Origin: Nissolia schottii | Lineage: Eukaryota; Streptophyta; Magnoliopsida; Fabales; Fabaceae | Direction of reading: 5' to 3' | NCBI GenBank assembly: GCA_003254905.1 | Contig: QANU01029692.1 | Span: 27,825 to 91,824, forward strand | Length of the DNA stretch: 64,000 bases | Shown: piece by piece, positions 21,212 to 33,700 of the stretch | Numbering within the stretch: the stretch's first letter is position 1 | Layout of the letters: every line of letters starts with the position of its first letter | Notes under the pieces: model-generated | The model's input: only the letters and a program-made list of their open reading frames with translations | Databases searched by the model: none | What the model was told of the DNA's origin: nothing | Position numbers and translations under genes: made by a program

Positions 21212-21545
21212 ACTAGAAAAATGGTTAATTGCAGCGGAAATTTGCAATGTATACATTTCTGTCGCAAATTTTGCGATGACATTTGCAATGAAAGTCTTTT
21301 TGAAGTGAAATCTGCAATGGAATTTGCGGTGAAATTGTTTGCAGCGGTCTTAGCGTCAAAATTTGCACTGAAAGTATTTTGCGGGAAAAATGTTCTGTCG
21401 CAAATGAAATAAATTTAAATAAATTAATTAATTAAATGTTTGCATGCGAGTATGAGAAAACAATTTTTAGAAATATCATTTGCGGCAAAAAATTTTCCCC
21501 TCAAAATGATTCTGCCGCAAATTCCAATGATAAGTTCGCTGCAAA
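21212..21545. mobile_element. CACTA-like transposon remnant
   Basis: It starts with actagaaaaatgg, one base short of the CACTAGAAAAA terminus of many CACTA elements. A run of degenerate tttgc/gcaaat subterminal repeats in both orientations follows. The opposite terminus was not found, so the boundary is approximate. Confidence 0.4.
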
Positions 21546-23524
21546 AAAATTTATATAATCTTCTAAAATCCCTAATTCAATAAATACAATCCTAGTTAAT
21601 TCAAAAATAATCATAATCCCTAAAATTCTTAACTCCCACGTCACAATCAGAGTTGTATTTTAGTTCCTGTTCACTTGAATTTATTTTCTTTTAACACCTC
21701 AACTTTAGATAATGAACAACTAAAATACTCATTACACTTTACGACATGTTTAAAGGAACTATATTCAATTAAATGAATATTAGGAGGGTAATACAATTAT
21801 GTCCAACAACACCGATTTGCACCTGAAAGGCTATTAGTAATTCCTGCTAAGAACTGTGTAAACACTCAATTGCAATAAACAATACACGAAAAATTTATAA
21901 GGATAACTGAATTAGGAATTTTAGAAAAGTATCTAATTTTATTTTTCTTCAGAAGTGTTGGATTTTTTTTAAAGTTTAGGACAAATTGAGAGTTTCATTG
22001 AGTCAACAATTTTTTAGGTCATTTGGGATTATATTATTATAAAATATAAAGCTTCATAATCTATACAATACAATAAAGAGAATATAAGGAAATAACTACT
22101 GCTTAGTGTTCAATTTTATTTACATTTTTACCCTTATAGTTACAATATACTATAACTACTCACTACTTACTACTTTTACCCTTAAAATTAGCATTAAAAA
22201 TAATTACTCCCTACAAAAAATATATATATTTGCTTAACAAACGTGTCTGCCAAGGCCTTCTAGTTAAATATAATTTTAAATCCTGCATGTCGATGTTTTT
22301 TTTGTTTCTTTTATGGGAAATTTGGTGTTTTTATTTTGTTAAATCCATCACATATTTATTTGTCATGCTTAAAGCCGGGTTGCAAATAATAATTTCATAT
22401 CCTATATTTAGTGATAATGTATCAACCTAGTTAAAAAATAAGAAAGTATCCTTACCAAAAAATAATAAATTATATCTCTTTTACATAATCTAAATCTGTT
22501 TGGGTAATATAAAATTTAATATAAATAAAATTTAATATACTTGTTGTTTCATTTTTATTAATTTTAAATACTTTAAATTTTCATTATATAGTTATAGTTC
22601 ACTGCAAATAATTTTTCTTATTTTAATTGTACTATCAACACATAATTTGCCAATCAAAATACAAGTAAACAAAAAAATAATAAATTTATATTATTATTTT
22701 TTATAAATAAATCGTACAATAGTATAACAACGTCTTGTTTTATTTTAAGATAATTAAATGCTCGTGAGTTTTTTTTTTAAATAAAAAATACTCTAAAGAT
22801 TATAAAACAAAGCCAAAATTTAAATAAAATGATAAGTATTATCAATCATAATATGAGATAAATAAGTACAAAATATGATATTCACTATAAATTTATTTTG
22901 ATTTTTGAAACTATTAGAATTGCATCTGTGCCAAAGTTCATCAAAGTAGCAGAGCTCTTGTATGCGAAGGTGCCACTAACTGATTAATGTATATTTTTTA
23001 TTTTAAATAATACTAATTAAAAAATATAATTTAAAAATGACAATTTCTCATTGATAGTGATGTTTTGTTGATATAATAAATCTATTTAATAAATAGTGTT
23101 TAATGAGTATCTAATATTGATAAGAATAGAAACACGCGTGGGATCCTACACATGTCCACTAATGAATGGACTGCCTAAATGATGATGTGGTAGGCAGTAC
23201 CTACCTAAGAATTTCTCTAAATGGTATATCAAAGTTAACCTTTTTCAAATAATAATCTTATTACTATTGAAAGGCTTTGAGAGGTTTTAAATTTTGATAA
23301 AGTAAATCACATTCAATTAAAAAAAGTTTAAAAAAGAGAGGATCTTAACTAAAGCTAAATCACATCCAATTCAAAAATTAAATATATAAATAATAAGGTA
23401 AATCATATAAAAGTAAAAGAAAAAAAAAATAATCAAAACTAAGTTGAAATAGCATAAAATTGACCCTATTCGGGACTGCATTTTTGTGCCCTCTTGGTGC
23501 CGTCATCCCAACCCCTGTCGGTAT
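21546..23524. other. AT-rich intergenic DNA, nothing recognised
   Basis: Simple AT-rich sequence with short A or T runs and no supported gene, LTR end or TSD pair. A 66-codon ORF at 22230-22430 has no recognisable similarity. Confidence 0.5.
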
Positions 23525-23940
23525 ACAAATAGGAATACTCTTCTCAAAAATATATGTGTAGACAAGGTTCATTATGCAATTTTCAGTTGGTATTTTTCAC
23601 GTGTTGTTTAAGAATATGGACGAACAAATATCAGACAAGCCTCTCAAGGACCTGCACCTTATCTTGAGATTTCCAGATTGATGAAAAATGAATTGTCAAT
23701 TGAATTTGAGTGGATGACATTTATTTTTTATAGACACAAATTTAAGAATTTTTATAATACTTTAGATTTGTATTTATACAAGTGGTACACTATGAACAAT
23801 TGATTGGTTATCCGTGTAATCTCCTATATGTATTTGCCATCTGTAATGTGTTGTTTTTCATAAATAACAAAACGACAACTTGGTTGCTACCCGTGCAATC
23901 TTCACTACGTATTTGCCTGGACAATTTGTTGTACAGATAA
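23525..23940. repeat. Second copy of the 20310-21110 segment
   Basis: Diverged direct repeat of the upstream segment, with the internal 20567-20980 portion absent. Confidence 0.75.
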
Positions 23941-24189
23941 AACAAGACCCATATTAAGACGAATAAAATAAGTCTTGCAAATACAGAGGATTATTTGAAC
24001 AGTAGATATACATAAACACCCAATAGCTATCGAATAATAATGAAGGAAGAGATACAATTGTTGTGTTTGGTACAATGAGATAATAACTCTGATGCGAACA
24101 CGCAATTTGTTTGCTTGCTTAGGTATTGGATGTAGATTATGTGATTGAATTGAACCAGAATAAAATCCTCGTGTCACACTTTTTGTTCC

Positions 24190-24867
24190 CTTATCTTATT
24201 TATCATTCAAGCATTCAAGACCTTTCCAATTTTTGCATATGGATCTTATGGGTTCATTGAGAACTAAAAGCTTTGGAGGTAGTTACTATGTCGTTGTGAG
24301 AGTGGATGATTTTTCTGGATACAGGATGACTTTATTCTTAACTCACAAGAGTGAGGCATTAAGTGCATTCAAGAAGCTTTCCAAAAAGATCCAAAATGAA
24401 AGGAACGTAACTAATGCTTCCATTTGAAGTGATCATGGGGGAAATTTGAAATTTCTGAATTTGAAAGTTTATGTGACGAACATGGAATTGAACATAGTTT
24501 TTCCGCTCCTAGAACTCTGCAGCAAAATGGAGTAGTTCAAATGAAAAATACATCCTTAAAGGAGATGGTTACAACTATGCTCAAAGATGCAAACATCTCT
24601 AAACAATTCTAGATGAATGCTGTAAACACAACTTGTTATATCATGAACCGTGTCTTGATAAGACCGATCTTGAAAAAAAAAAAAACCATGCGTTGTTCAA
24701 AGGAAGGAAACAAAATATCTCTCATTTTCACATTTTTGTCGCAAATGTTATATCCTTAACAACGGAAAGGAACATATTGGCAAATTTGATGCCAAGTTTA
24801 ATGAGGGAGTTTTCTTAGGATACTCATTACATAGCAAAGCTTTTAGAATTTTCAATAAAAGAATTAT
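24190..24867 (+). pseudogene. SIRE/Maximus-like copia integrase fragment
   Basis: The plus-strand reading has the integrase core of a copia polyprotein: a HMDLMGSLRTKSFGG-like start near 24230, YYVVVRVDDFSGY, SDHGG near 24430, then a diverged asparagine-glutamine segment and GRKQNISHF near 24700. Stops and frameshifts break it (for example TGA at 24425-24427). It is interrupted at 24867 by the gypsy solo LTR. The reading resumes at 29575 with a matching continuation, which proves the split. Confidence 0.8.
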
Positions 24868-25386
24868 TGTAACATCCCAATTTTTCTCCTTATAAAGATT
24901 TCGCATAATTCATAATTTCGTCTAATTAAAAGTACAATAGGGGCGATTATTTAGACTGAGAAAATTATTTATAAAATTAATTTCTTTCAAACGCCAGTAA
25001 AAATAATTGTTTCTCGATCTCGCTGAATGTCGTGAGGTCCGTGTCAATTTTCACCAAATACAGAAATTTCGGCAAGCGCCTAAGGTATCTGTGAAATATA
25101 ACTTTCGGGAAATAAATTCACAAAGACCTTAACCTGATATAACCTCGTGACCAGGAAAATTCGTAGATTGCGAATATGTGTTCGAAATATTTTTAGAATA
25201 TCCGTACACGAGCGATTTACGGCCAAACGCAATCAAACTTGATCGAAAAACGAAAACAAAGGAATTGAGCACGTGGGTGACTTGACTGCTCAATCCATTC
25301 ACTATACATAGGTAATTATCTCTTGCTTTATTTATTTATTTATTTATTTAATAAATTTGAAGCTACAGTGCAAGCTTCGGGAGGGC

Positions 25387-25394
25387 TATAAATA
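25387..25394 (+). promoter_or_regulatory. TATA box of large gypsy LTR
   Basis: tataaata in gggctataaataacccc, about 520 bases into the LTR; a plausible promoter for the element. Confidence 0.6.
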
Positions 25395-26195
25395 ACCCCA
25401 ATGCCATTGAACTTTCACCTCACCGAGAACTTCTTTAGTTTTCATCAGTTTCCATATATTCTCAGTACCAGTTGTACACATTAGTGTTATTCTACGAGCG
25501 TCAAAAAAATCCACGGAGCACTTCCACGCTCTCAGGAAATTTCCTACTCAAACCCTACCACGTCAGATTTAAATTTAGAGGTGGGTAATCTGACCACAAC
25601 TGTCTATGTTGATTTATATGATATTTTCTGTGTCCAGTTTTGGAAAAATAACTGAAGGAATGTTTTGTAGAAAGTATAAAGATGATGCTGTGAAAATGAT
25701 GTTATGTAGGTGTAATGTTAGAAAATATAACTGTGCTGGTTGGTACCATGCAAAAATGTTTTCAGAAGTTCGAAGAATCAGTGACGTTGTAACGAGGTTT
25801 TGCTCCAGAGGATGAAGTGCCCTGCTGAGCGGTCTGACCTGAAAGTTCCTGATTTTGCACCCTGGCTTTATAGTTATGTTAATGAGTGTTGTAATTATAC
25901 TAGCATGCATCATGAGGAATCGGTCGTCGATAGGGCTTTAGGATGACTGTAGATAATTGGACTATGATCACCTTAAGTTTGCAAGACCATAATTGAATCC
26001 TACGGAAGTAGTGATATTCTTAAGAAGGCCCCGACCTCTGATGGTTCGGTATACCTTAAAGAAAAGGACATAGTTATATAATTAGGATTATCCCTTCTCT
26101 TAGCACGTCTACGGACAAGCCCCTCGCAGTCCAGCAAGATGGATTGGTCAGTTATTAGCAGGTTGAGACCTGAACCAGGATTCTGGTAAAATGTG

Positions 26196-26420
26196 ACGTG
26201 CCCCAAAGTAGTGGCAAGTTAATGTAAAGCACGCCCCAAAGTAGTGGCAAATCAAAACAGAAAACGCCCCAAAGTAAGTGGCAAGTACAAAGTATAACAT
26301 TCCCCAAAGTAGTTGGCATCAAAATTACAACATGCCTCGAAGTAGTTGGCATCACAATTACAACATGCCCCAAAGTAGCTGGCATCACAAGTATAACATG
26401 CCCCAAAGTAGCTGGCATCA
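26196..26420. repeat. ~30-bp tandem repeats, seven copies
   Basis: The phrase gccccaaagtagtggca, with variants (agttggca, agctggca), recurs seven times at about 28-37 base spacing. It lies in the LTR interior, as does the unrelated repeat at 3689-3830 in the unit A LTR. Confidence 0.9.
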
Positions 26421-26946
26421 AGAAACATAAACGAGTCCCCACTTGGTCGCGCCGAAAAAGCAGGCCCCCTCACCCTTCCCAAGTTGGACAGGTGTAGGTG
26501 GTAGTCGAGGCCATGACTACAAGAGTGGAAGGACATGATTAAGAAGGACGCTACCACAGAGCGCGTAAGAGAATGAATCCTCCTCATGCATAAAGTATGA
26601 ATGTATGCGTGTATGTATGTAAGTAAATATGTAAATATAAAAGTTATCGTTGAGAGAACGTCCTGAGATGACTAGTATGTAAGCTATAGGTAACGTAAGT
26701 GGCCGATTCGATATTGCCATACTCAAACGAATACAGCTAATAAAGCACGAAGCCCTAAGTAATACCAAGATTAGAAATCTTCAATCACCTAGTAAATTAG
26801 GTAAAGCTGCTCAGGACTAGAACAGATAAAAGAAAATAGTAGGGACTTTTAGTATGCATGACACTTAGAGATCTCCTAAGTGGCCTGGATCCTAACCGAG
26901 TAATGAAGCGATAGGTACGAACAAGGGTTTCCACTAAGAACGATCC

Positions 26947-26975
26947 ATTCTTACTCCCACTCACTTACGATTCCA
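26947..26975 (+). promoter_or_regulatory. Conserved splice-acceptor-like core in gypsy LTR
   Basis: The stretch ttcttactcccactcactta followed by cgattccagg matches the minus strand of 3280-3310 with almost only transition differences, although surrounding LTR sequence is divergent. The position before an ORF fits a 3' splice site. Confidence 0.4.
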
Positions 26976-26985
26976 GGTAAGACAG

Positions 26986-27454
26986 ATGACGTCACCCCGG
27001 AAGGCTGCCCCGCTACTAGCCCGTAAGCGCCAACGTGACCCCAAGATTAGGGTAATCGTGGAGACTTGTACGTATGCCCCTACCGACGCCCCCGCTCAAC
27101 CTTCGGTGCTCCTAGCACCACTCCTCCGACTACACAGGGGAATAGGATCCTCATCAGTGAACCCCATCCTAGTGGACGAGAGCCTAGGGTCGATGCCCAA
27201 AGACCCCATCCACCTTGACAATGACAGTGATGGGGAGGCTCCCCCTCACGTGAGAGAGGTGGAGGTTAACCCGCCTCTCTCACCCCATAGACCCCACAGC
27301 CAGGCCCCGTGGTTGAAGGACCACAGCAAAAAAGAGGGTGACCCCAGTGCTACCACACCGGTTCGCCCAACGGGAATTCACCGCCGTCACCGCAGCGTCT
27401 AGCGAGGATGAGGAAGAGGAGGAGGAGGACCGTGAAGAGGAATCCGACACGTAG
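26986..27454 (+). pseudogene. Unrecognised LTR-embedded ORF with acidic tail, frameshifted
   Basis: A 138-codon frame (26986-27402) is Pro/Arg-rich with a DNDSDGE stretch and no known domain. It ends shortly after a probable frameshift near 27365. The neighbouring frame continues through a Glu-rich run to a TAG at 27452-27454. GC and codon composition differ from the AT-rich surroundings, supporting real former coding sequence. It may be an accessory LTR-encoded protein of this gypsy family; I cannot assign a function. Confidence 0.4.
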
Positions 27455-27624
27455 GGCTGCAGGCTAGGACTGTATCCGGTGATACCATGACTGTAAGATT
27501 GTGATGTATGTATATATTAAACGCAATGGATAGTATCCATCCGCCAAGACCACATGTATGTAATATGTGATAAAACTATGACCGTATGAATAGAATCTAA
27601 CTAAAAATGTATATTATAACTATT

Positions 27625-27650
27625 GGTGTGTGTGTGTGTGTGTGTGTGTG
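27625..27650 (+). repeat. (GT)n microsatellite
   Basis: About 13 GT units after ttg, within the large gypsy LTR. Confidence 0.95.
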
Positions 27651-27693
27651 AAATTTCGACCGAGCTATGTGTTACACTGTTGGTGTATGTTAT

Positions 27694-29322
27694 TGTTGAA
27701 AGCTTTTTGCAATGGTTTCACACTCTCGTCAATTTAATATATCCTTCTTACAGCTTTCAGATTCACAAGGAATCCAATTGCAGTATAGACGGGTATAATC
27801 GTATCCACAGGGATTGTGTTTAAAACAAATATCTTGGAGTTGAACTATTTTAAGCTATGAGAAGTGTATTGGTGTTTTGATGAGTAAATAAATGATAAAG
27901 AATTGCAGATAAAATAAAGGGAACAATAATGAAATTGAGTTTAGGCAGGTAAAGAAAGATGTTGGGATTTTAGTGACAATATTTCTCAATGCAACCATTA
28001 ACCTAAATATGACCTATGAGTCTTGTTGATTTTATCACCACCAGTTCTTATCTTAATCATCTTTCTCAAGCATGTTAAGATCACAAGTTCCTTTATTAAG
28101 TTGTCAATGTCTTGCACAAACTCAACAAAGTACCTTGATGTTAAAGCAGGTGTTAAAGCGATTAGTTCTTGGTTTCCAGTTATAGCAGTTAAGAACTAAA
28201 TGAATTGATCTAGGTCAGACTCAAATAATTGTAACTCTCATTCACAATGTTCAAGCATAGAATCAAGCTTAGCATAGCACTATTGTTCTTAACTTGGTTT
28301 ATAACTTAACTAGCATAACTCTCGTTCATGCGAGCAAGTCTCAAATCAAGAATCAACGTACTAACAAAGGCTAGCATTAAGCATGAGATCATTCATTAAA
28401 ATCGTAAGACTTCATAAAATCATAGTCATAAGTTACAATGGATACATTAAGAAATAAAGCACATCAAATTCCAACATGAAAGAAAGTTAGCTATCCACTG
28501 TCATGGATAGTGTACAGACTTATAGGGGTTTAGAGCAATGGTAGATTGGGAAGAGTGGTGAAATGCCTCCACACGTCCACCATGGTTCACAATCGTTGGC
28601 AATTTGGTAGCACTTCTGTTAAGGAAAGCTTCTAGACCCTAATTTTCTTTCTAAACCTAACCTAAGTAATGTATGGAAAGTGGAAAATGGAATCTGAATG
28701 GAGTGAGTGAAGTGGGGGGGTAGATGATGCCTTGAATGCCTCGGCCTCCCTCTATTTATAAGCAAAAGTTGGGTGCCTTTGCTCAGCGGTTTGAGTACCA
28801 CCGCTGAGCGATAAGGTCCTTTTCGCTGAGCGACGGTGCACTTTTGCTGAGCGGCTGTCCTTTTACGCGTCTTCATTAAATGCTCGGCAGCTTTTTGCAG
28901 GGCAGCGCTGACGTGGCATTGCAGCGCCAGGCTGGCTCCAGCTGGCACAATGATTGCGCCGCGTGCAAGTTGGTCCTTTTTGTACGATCGCTCAGCGGTA
29001 CAGGTACCACCGCTGAGCGATTAACCTTTTATCGCTGGGCAAATTTTCCTTCACCGCTGCGATAAGCCCTTATGCGCTGAGCGATCCCTTTGTTTTCGCT
29101 GGGCGATGCTTGCATATGATTCCTTCTTTTAAGTTCGTTTCCTGCTTCTGCCTTTTTCTCCTTTCTTTTGGGTTTGTTCTTCATTTATTATGCTTGCATC
29201 CATTTTCCAAAATATATTAGAAACCTACAAAAATTTGGGGAATCCATTAGATATTTCTTTAGAAAGTTTGCAAATAAGTGCCATTTTGGTATGTCAAGAT
29301 TATGTAAGTAGGGCACTTATCA
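27694..29322 (-). mobile_element. Athila-like solo LTR, TSD gttat
   Basis: Plus-strand ends TGTTGAAAGC and GGGCACTTATCA, 1629 bp, flanked by gttat at 27689-27693 and 29323-29327. It has a reverse TATA box (ctatttata near 28752-28760) and a CGCT(C/G)AGCG array at about 28779-29110. It belongs to the subfamily of the LTRs at 51679 and 63354 rather than that of 11640-18727. ORFs at 28619-29065 are non-coding LTR sequence. Confidence 0.9.
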
Positions 29323-29574
29323 GTTATCTTGCAATTTTGTGTGTGGAATTCCTATATCCTATATTGTGCATTTTAAACGACTACTTATACACATGGCTTC
29401 TAATTTCCTAGCACCAGTAGTTTAGCAAAAGGTTTCAAATCGGCCCTATTTTAGTAAACCACTATTTTAAAGATACTAGTGAGCGAGAAAGAGTTCGCAC
29501 CCCAAACGACAACCACCTAGCCAATATGGTCTATGACTTAAGCATGAGCCATCTAGCAATGGTGTTTCAATTAT

Positions 29575-29960
29575 GACTATTGAAGAGTCTGTTTCGTTAC
29601 ATTTGATGAATCTATCTCACTTGATCCAAAGAAAGGTATTGCTTTTGTTGATGATGTTGCAGAAACAGCTGTTGAAGATAAGTCTAGAAAGGAGAAAGAA
29701 ATTCCAACAAAAGAAAATTTTCAAGAAAAGGAAATATTGAATGAGAGAAAGAAGAAGAAGAGGATGAACCAACTAAGAAAAATACTCCAATCACTTGGAA
29801 GACAGCAAAGGATCATCCAATTGACAAGATTATTGGTGATATTTCTAGAAGAGTTACAACTCGAAATTCCTCCACGAAAAATTCACTTAAATAATATTTT
29901 GCTCTCGTTATGAATAAAAATTCCCATCAAGGCAACAAAGTATGATTCATCATGATGAAG
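29575..29960 (+). pseudogene. Continuation of copia polyprotein after integrase
   Basis: Resumes the reading broken at 24867: an EESV-like phrase, an acidic/Lys-rich linker, then KDHPIDKIIGDISRRVTTR, the segment that normally precedes copia reverse transcriptase. Reverse transcriptase and RNase H are missing and the sequence passes into a leader-like region, so there is a large internal deletion. Frameshifts are present. Confidence 0.7.
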
Positions 29961-30019
29961 GAATATCTCTTTAAAAGCAAAACAGATTTGACACGCACAA
30001 AAATTGGTTTTAAGCCTTT

Positions 30020-30135
30020 TATCGATTCAGCAATGATGATTAATCAATTCACTTGCTTTCAACATCAAAATGAATCGATTCATGGGTTTTAATGAATCGA
30101 TTCACCTCTTTTTCAGCATCAAAATGAATCGACCC
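30020..30135 (+). repeat. AATCGATTCA palindrome repeats
   Basis: atgaatcgattcat and variants occur at about 30022 (diverged), 30070, 30093 and 30124, before the env-like ORF. They recall, with a different core, the CATTCGAATG arrays in the other copia LTRs. Confidence 0.6.
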
Positions 30136-30342
30136 ATGTCAATTTTTTTTAAGAGACAACAATGCTTCTTCTTCTCCGAAACTCAAAGTTCACTATCTCT
30201 CACCTCCATAATCGAAGCTCCAAACCTCTCCATTTCCAAAACCCTAACTCCCTAAACCCTTAAAACAATCACTCCATTCTTGTCCCAAAATTCATTATTT
30301 TCAAAAACTTTCATCTTTCACCAATTATTCTTTTTTCTAATT

Positions 30343-31195
30343 ATGGTCGAATCAAGAGGAAAAGGAAAGAAAAGAAGAGGAAACTTAAGCAGTGTGGAAG
30401 CGGGGGCCACTCCTTCTATCATCAACACCTATTTCAGCCGATTACTCCTGGATGATGATCAAGTTGCAAGGTTTTTCAGTCAGGACAAGGAAAAGGAAAT
30501 TCTAACACCAAGGTACATTGCATACTACTATTTTTTTGGGTCTGAAAATTTTGACTGCTATAATTTATTGACTAAGATTGATTAGTTCCATTTATGAGCC
30601 TTTGTGAAAAATTTTATCTTGAGCTAGTTCGAGTATATTATTGTAATTTGAAAATGGAGGATGATGATGTATTATTTTCTAAGGTTAGGGGGATTCCCAT
30701 TAGACTGGATGGTGACTCTTGGTTTGTTATTATTGGTTTATTTAGCAATGGTACCATTTTTGTAGGCACAATCCCACCTAAGGTTTGGAGTGAGATTTAC
30801 AACAAAAAGGATGCATTTAGAATTTTGTTTGATGACCATCCTCTGTTGACTAATGACCATATTCTAGGGGCTTAGACTGCTAATCGTAGGATATTGCATT
30901 ACATATTGGTTCACTATTTCATTCCTACGTCTGGTAATCTGACAAGGCTATAGGGTGATGACATTTTGGCTCTATGGGCTATCTTGATTTGTTGCCAAAT
31001 TGATTGGTCCTTCTATATAAGGATGCATTATCTAAAAGGAAAAGGAAAAACAAAATTGCCTTCTGCCATAATTATCATCGCTACTATAAGGTAATTTGGA
31101 GTCTCTTGATGGTGAGTTTGTTGTACCTATTCTTGATTCCCAAGCTATCAGGAAGACTACACTTCATAGAATGATTTTCAAGAAAAATGATGAGA
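30343..31195 (+). pseudogene. Env-like or 'putative plant transposon' ORF of a SIRE-like element, broken
   Basis: Starts at ATG 30343 with a basic N-terminus (VESRGKGKKRRGN), followed by a region with FSRLLLDDDQVARFF. A stop at 30583-30585 and a second broken segment follow (30594-30875, with GIPIRLDGDSWFVIIGLF). Past a further stop, remnants read like NRRILHYILVHYFIPTSGNL, a phrase resembling the plant transposon-protein domain of extra 3' ORFs in plant retroelements. Function is unproven and this copy is dead. The join to the minus-strand copia gag near 31200-31220 is a rearrangement. Confidence 0.5.
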
Positions 31196-31219
31196 GCAAG
31201 CAACAAGTAATGGGTTTCC

Positions 31220-32635
31220 CATGGCATGGCAGTTGAGATTCATGAGGGGAAGCCCCAGGGAACATGGCAATTTTCAATCGAGTATCCCACAATAGTAGCG
31301 GGAACATGGTTACCATTGGGAAGTTTCATCTGCAGATGAGGAGACAAAACTCTACATGTGGCAAAGAACTTTAAAGAGTAGCAAATATGATATGTTGCAC
31401 CAGAATCAAGGATCTAATGCCTAGAGTTGAGTTTGATGCTGAGAATGAAATGATTACCTCATGTGTTGCAAGAAATCAAGGATTGAATAGAGACTTGGTT
31501 AGTTGAGTGATTAGTGGAAGGAACAAGTAGACTAGGGGATTGTTGTGTGTTTGTGTGGAGGACTAGCGGAGTGATTTGAGTTTGTTGGAATAATTCTTGT
31601 AAGCATTGAAACTGTTCTTGTACGACACTGATCCATGGAGCTTCTGCATTTTCATCTTGTTGCAATTCATCTTCAGTACCTTCAAGTACCTTAGTTGAAG
31701 AAACTTGATTGACCTTGGGGCATCCAGGCCTGAAATTTGGGGGAAAACCGTGCTTAGTGAAACACTCATCAACAGTGTGACCAGTGCGGTGACAAAAAGT
31801 GCAAGACTTAGAATTTGAATGTGGTGCTGTAGGTGCTTGTTTGTTCTTCACAAATCGCTTCTGGCTGTAATTCTGTTGAGCAAGAGCTAACACCTTCACT
31901 TCGTCACGACCTTCATTAATGAATTAAACCTCTTGTTGAACTACTAAACCGAAAATCCTATTGATTGGAGGTAACGGATCAAGCAACAAGATCTGAGAGT
32001 GAACATTTGAGTATTGATCATTCAGGCCTCTAAGGAATCTTAGGATATGATCCTGACCATGATAATCCTTACATCTGCATTGTAGTTCGCAGGTGCACAA
32101 AGAAATAGGATGCAAATTTTACAATTCACTCCAAATACTCCAAAGACGATTAAAATATTTGGTAACTGAAAGTTCAAGTTGTTTAATGTAACACATCTCT
32201 TCTTGGAGATCAGCTATCTGCATCAAGCTGCCTAGAAAAATGTTGGAGTTCTCGCCACAGATCGGAAGCCTTTTCATGAAATAGGATGCTCTCAGAGATC
32301 TTCGGAGAGAGTGCGCATTGTAACCATGCCGGCACCATGGTATTGTTACGTTCCCACGTCAGGAATAGAGGATTGTCAATCTGTGGTTCAGCAATGGTGC
32401 CAAGCATGAAACCAAGCTTATTTTTTGAGCGAAGTGTGATTGTCATGGCGCCAGACCAGGAGGAGTAGTTTTCATCAGTGAAAGGTGAAGAAATGAGTTA
32501 GAGACCAAGACTTTTGTTGGGATGCAGAAAGAAATGGCTATTGAGATCTGTAAGAGGATTAACCACAGGAGGCGGCAGTAGTGTGCGTGGGGGCGACGTG
32601 AGAACAAAAGGCTGAACCAGTTCCAGATCCGCCAT
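31220..32635 (-). pseudogene. Copia gag-protease fragment (unit B, longest copy)
   Basis: Minus-strand reading from ATG 32635: N-terminal gag (FFLHPNKSLGL), a WLQCALSPKISESILFHEK segment (32446-32210), then after frame breaks a gag-2 motif HGQDHILRFLRGLNDQYSNV (near 32050). Next come a CCHC knuckle CTFCHRTGHTVDEC with FTKHGFPPNF (31800-31740) and a protease start ILDSGATYHIC (near 31410). The order matches RE1/Ivana-type copia elements. Stops and frameshifts make it non-functional. Units A and D hold shorter versions. Confidence 0.8.
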
Positions 32636-32895
32636 TGAAGAAAAAAATTGAAGGTAAACGAAGAAAATGGATCTCACCGAATGAATATGGGAATCAACCT
32701 GATTCCACCGAACAGAACGCAAAATGGAGTAATTTCATCGAACGAAATCATAATCACATCGAACACCGAATGAACAAGATCAAGCTCGAACGAAATTCAA
32801 ACAACCAGAGAACAACGAACAAAATGATGAGGCTCTGATTACAACTGACAGAGCAACCACAATCGCCGATTGAATCACTGAATATTAAATTAAAA
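32636..32895 (-). other. Copia leader and primer-binding-site region (unit B)
   Basis: On the minus strand gtaatcagagcctc near 32840-32827 resembles the initiator-Met-tRNA primer site. The short stretch beyond it would be the LTR end, cut off by the TIR element near 32898. Confidence 0.5.
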
Positions 32896-33236
32896 ATGCT
32901 CTTAGTACACCCAAATTGCATATACCCATCATACACCACCTAATTATACGTAATTAATGATCATTATATGTATAGCGTACAATTTCTAAAATTATAAACA
33001 ACGCGTTCCAATCCCGAACTCATTCTTGTCATTATTTTCACTCATCGTCATCCTCTCCATCCTCTCATCCTTATTTTGTTATCTTTATCCTCGTCATTCT
33101 CTCATCATCGTCATTTTTTTATCCTCCTCATCTTCATCCTCTTATCATGTGAAAGTTGATTAGTTGGTTTTCTTTTAAAATGGATAAGATCTACCTTTAA
33201 CAATGGTGGTTTACTTACTTAACAATGGCGTATGTT

Positions 33237-33651
33237 GCAGAATATGATATCTGGTTGGAGTGCACAAACTTTACATGACTGTGTGCACAAACTTTATATG
33301 ACTGAGTGCACAAGCATTACGTACTTGTGTACAACACTGTGATTTTACTCAAACATAAATAAGTTCACAATCTTTATAAATTTTTAGTGGATAAACTTTA
33401 TAACAATTACATACATGTGCACACATACTTTTATACATGTTAATGCATAAACTTTACATATATGCATATTACTTAATCTATAGTTAAGTAATATTGCAGA
33501 ATATGATATATGATTAGAGTGCACAAACTTTATATGACTGTGTGCACAAACTTTATATGACTGAGTGCACAAACACTGTGATTTTACTTAAACATAAATA
33601 AGTTCACAATCTTTGTACATTTTCAGTGGATAAACTTTATAACAATTAGTT

Positions 33652-33700
<49 letters not shown>

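Larger units (their letters stand above)
24868..29569 (+). mobile_element. Large gypsy solo LTR (TGTAACA-type), TSD attat, with nested solo LTR
   Basis: Begins TGTAACATCCCAA at 24868 and ends GGTGTTTCA at 29569. The TSD attat is at 24863-24867 and 29570-29574. Removing it restores one continuous copia reading across the site. Without the nested Athila-like LTR it is about 3.07 kb, similar to the LTRs in units A and D. Contents: TATA box 25387-25394, a single gctgagcggtctg motif near 25826, tandem repeats 26196-26420, an ORF from 26986, and a GT repeat. Confidence 0.8.

Noticed and set aside
21212-21545. Possible plant gene exon with repeated Cys and Phe codons
   Set aside because: The repeated tttgc/gcaaat phrases in both orientations fit transposon subterminal repeats better than coding sequence.
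28619-29065. Overlapping ORFs of 109 and 61 codons on opposite strands
   Set aside because: Located in the solo LTR at 27694-29322 and partly made of the CGCT(C/G)AGCG array.
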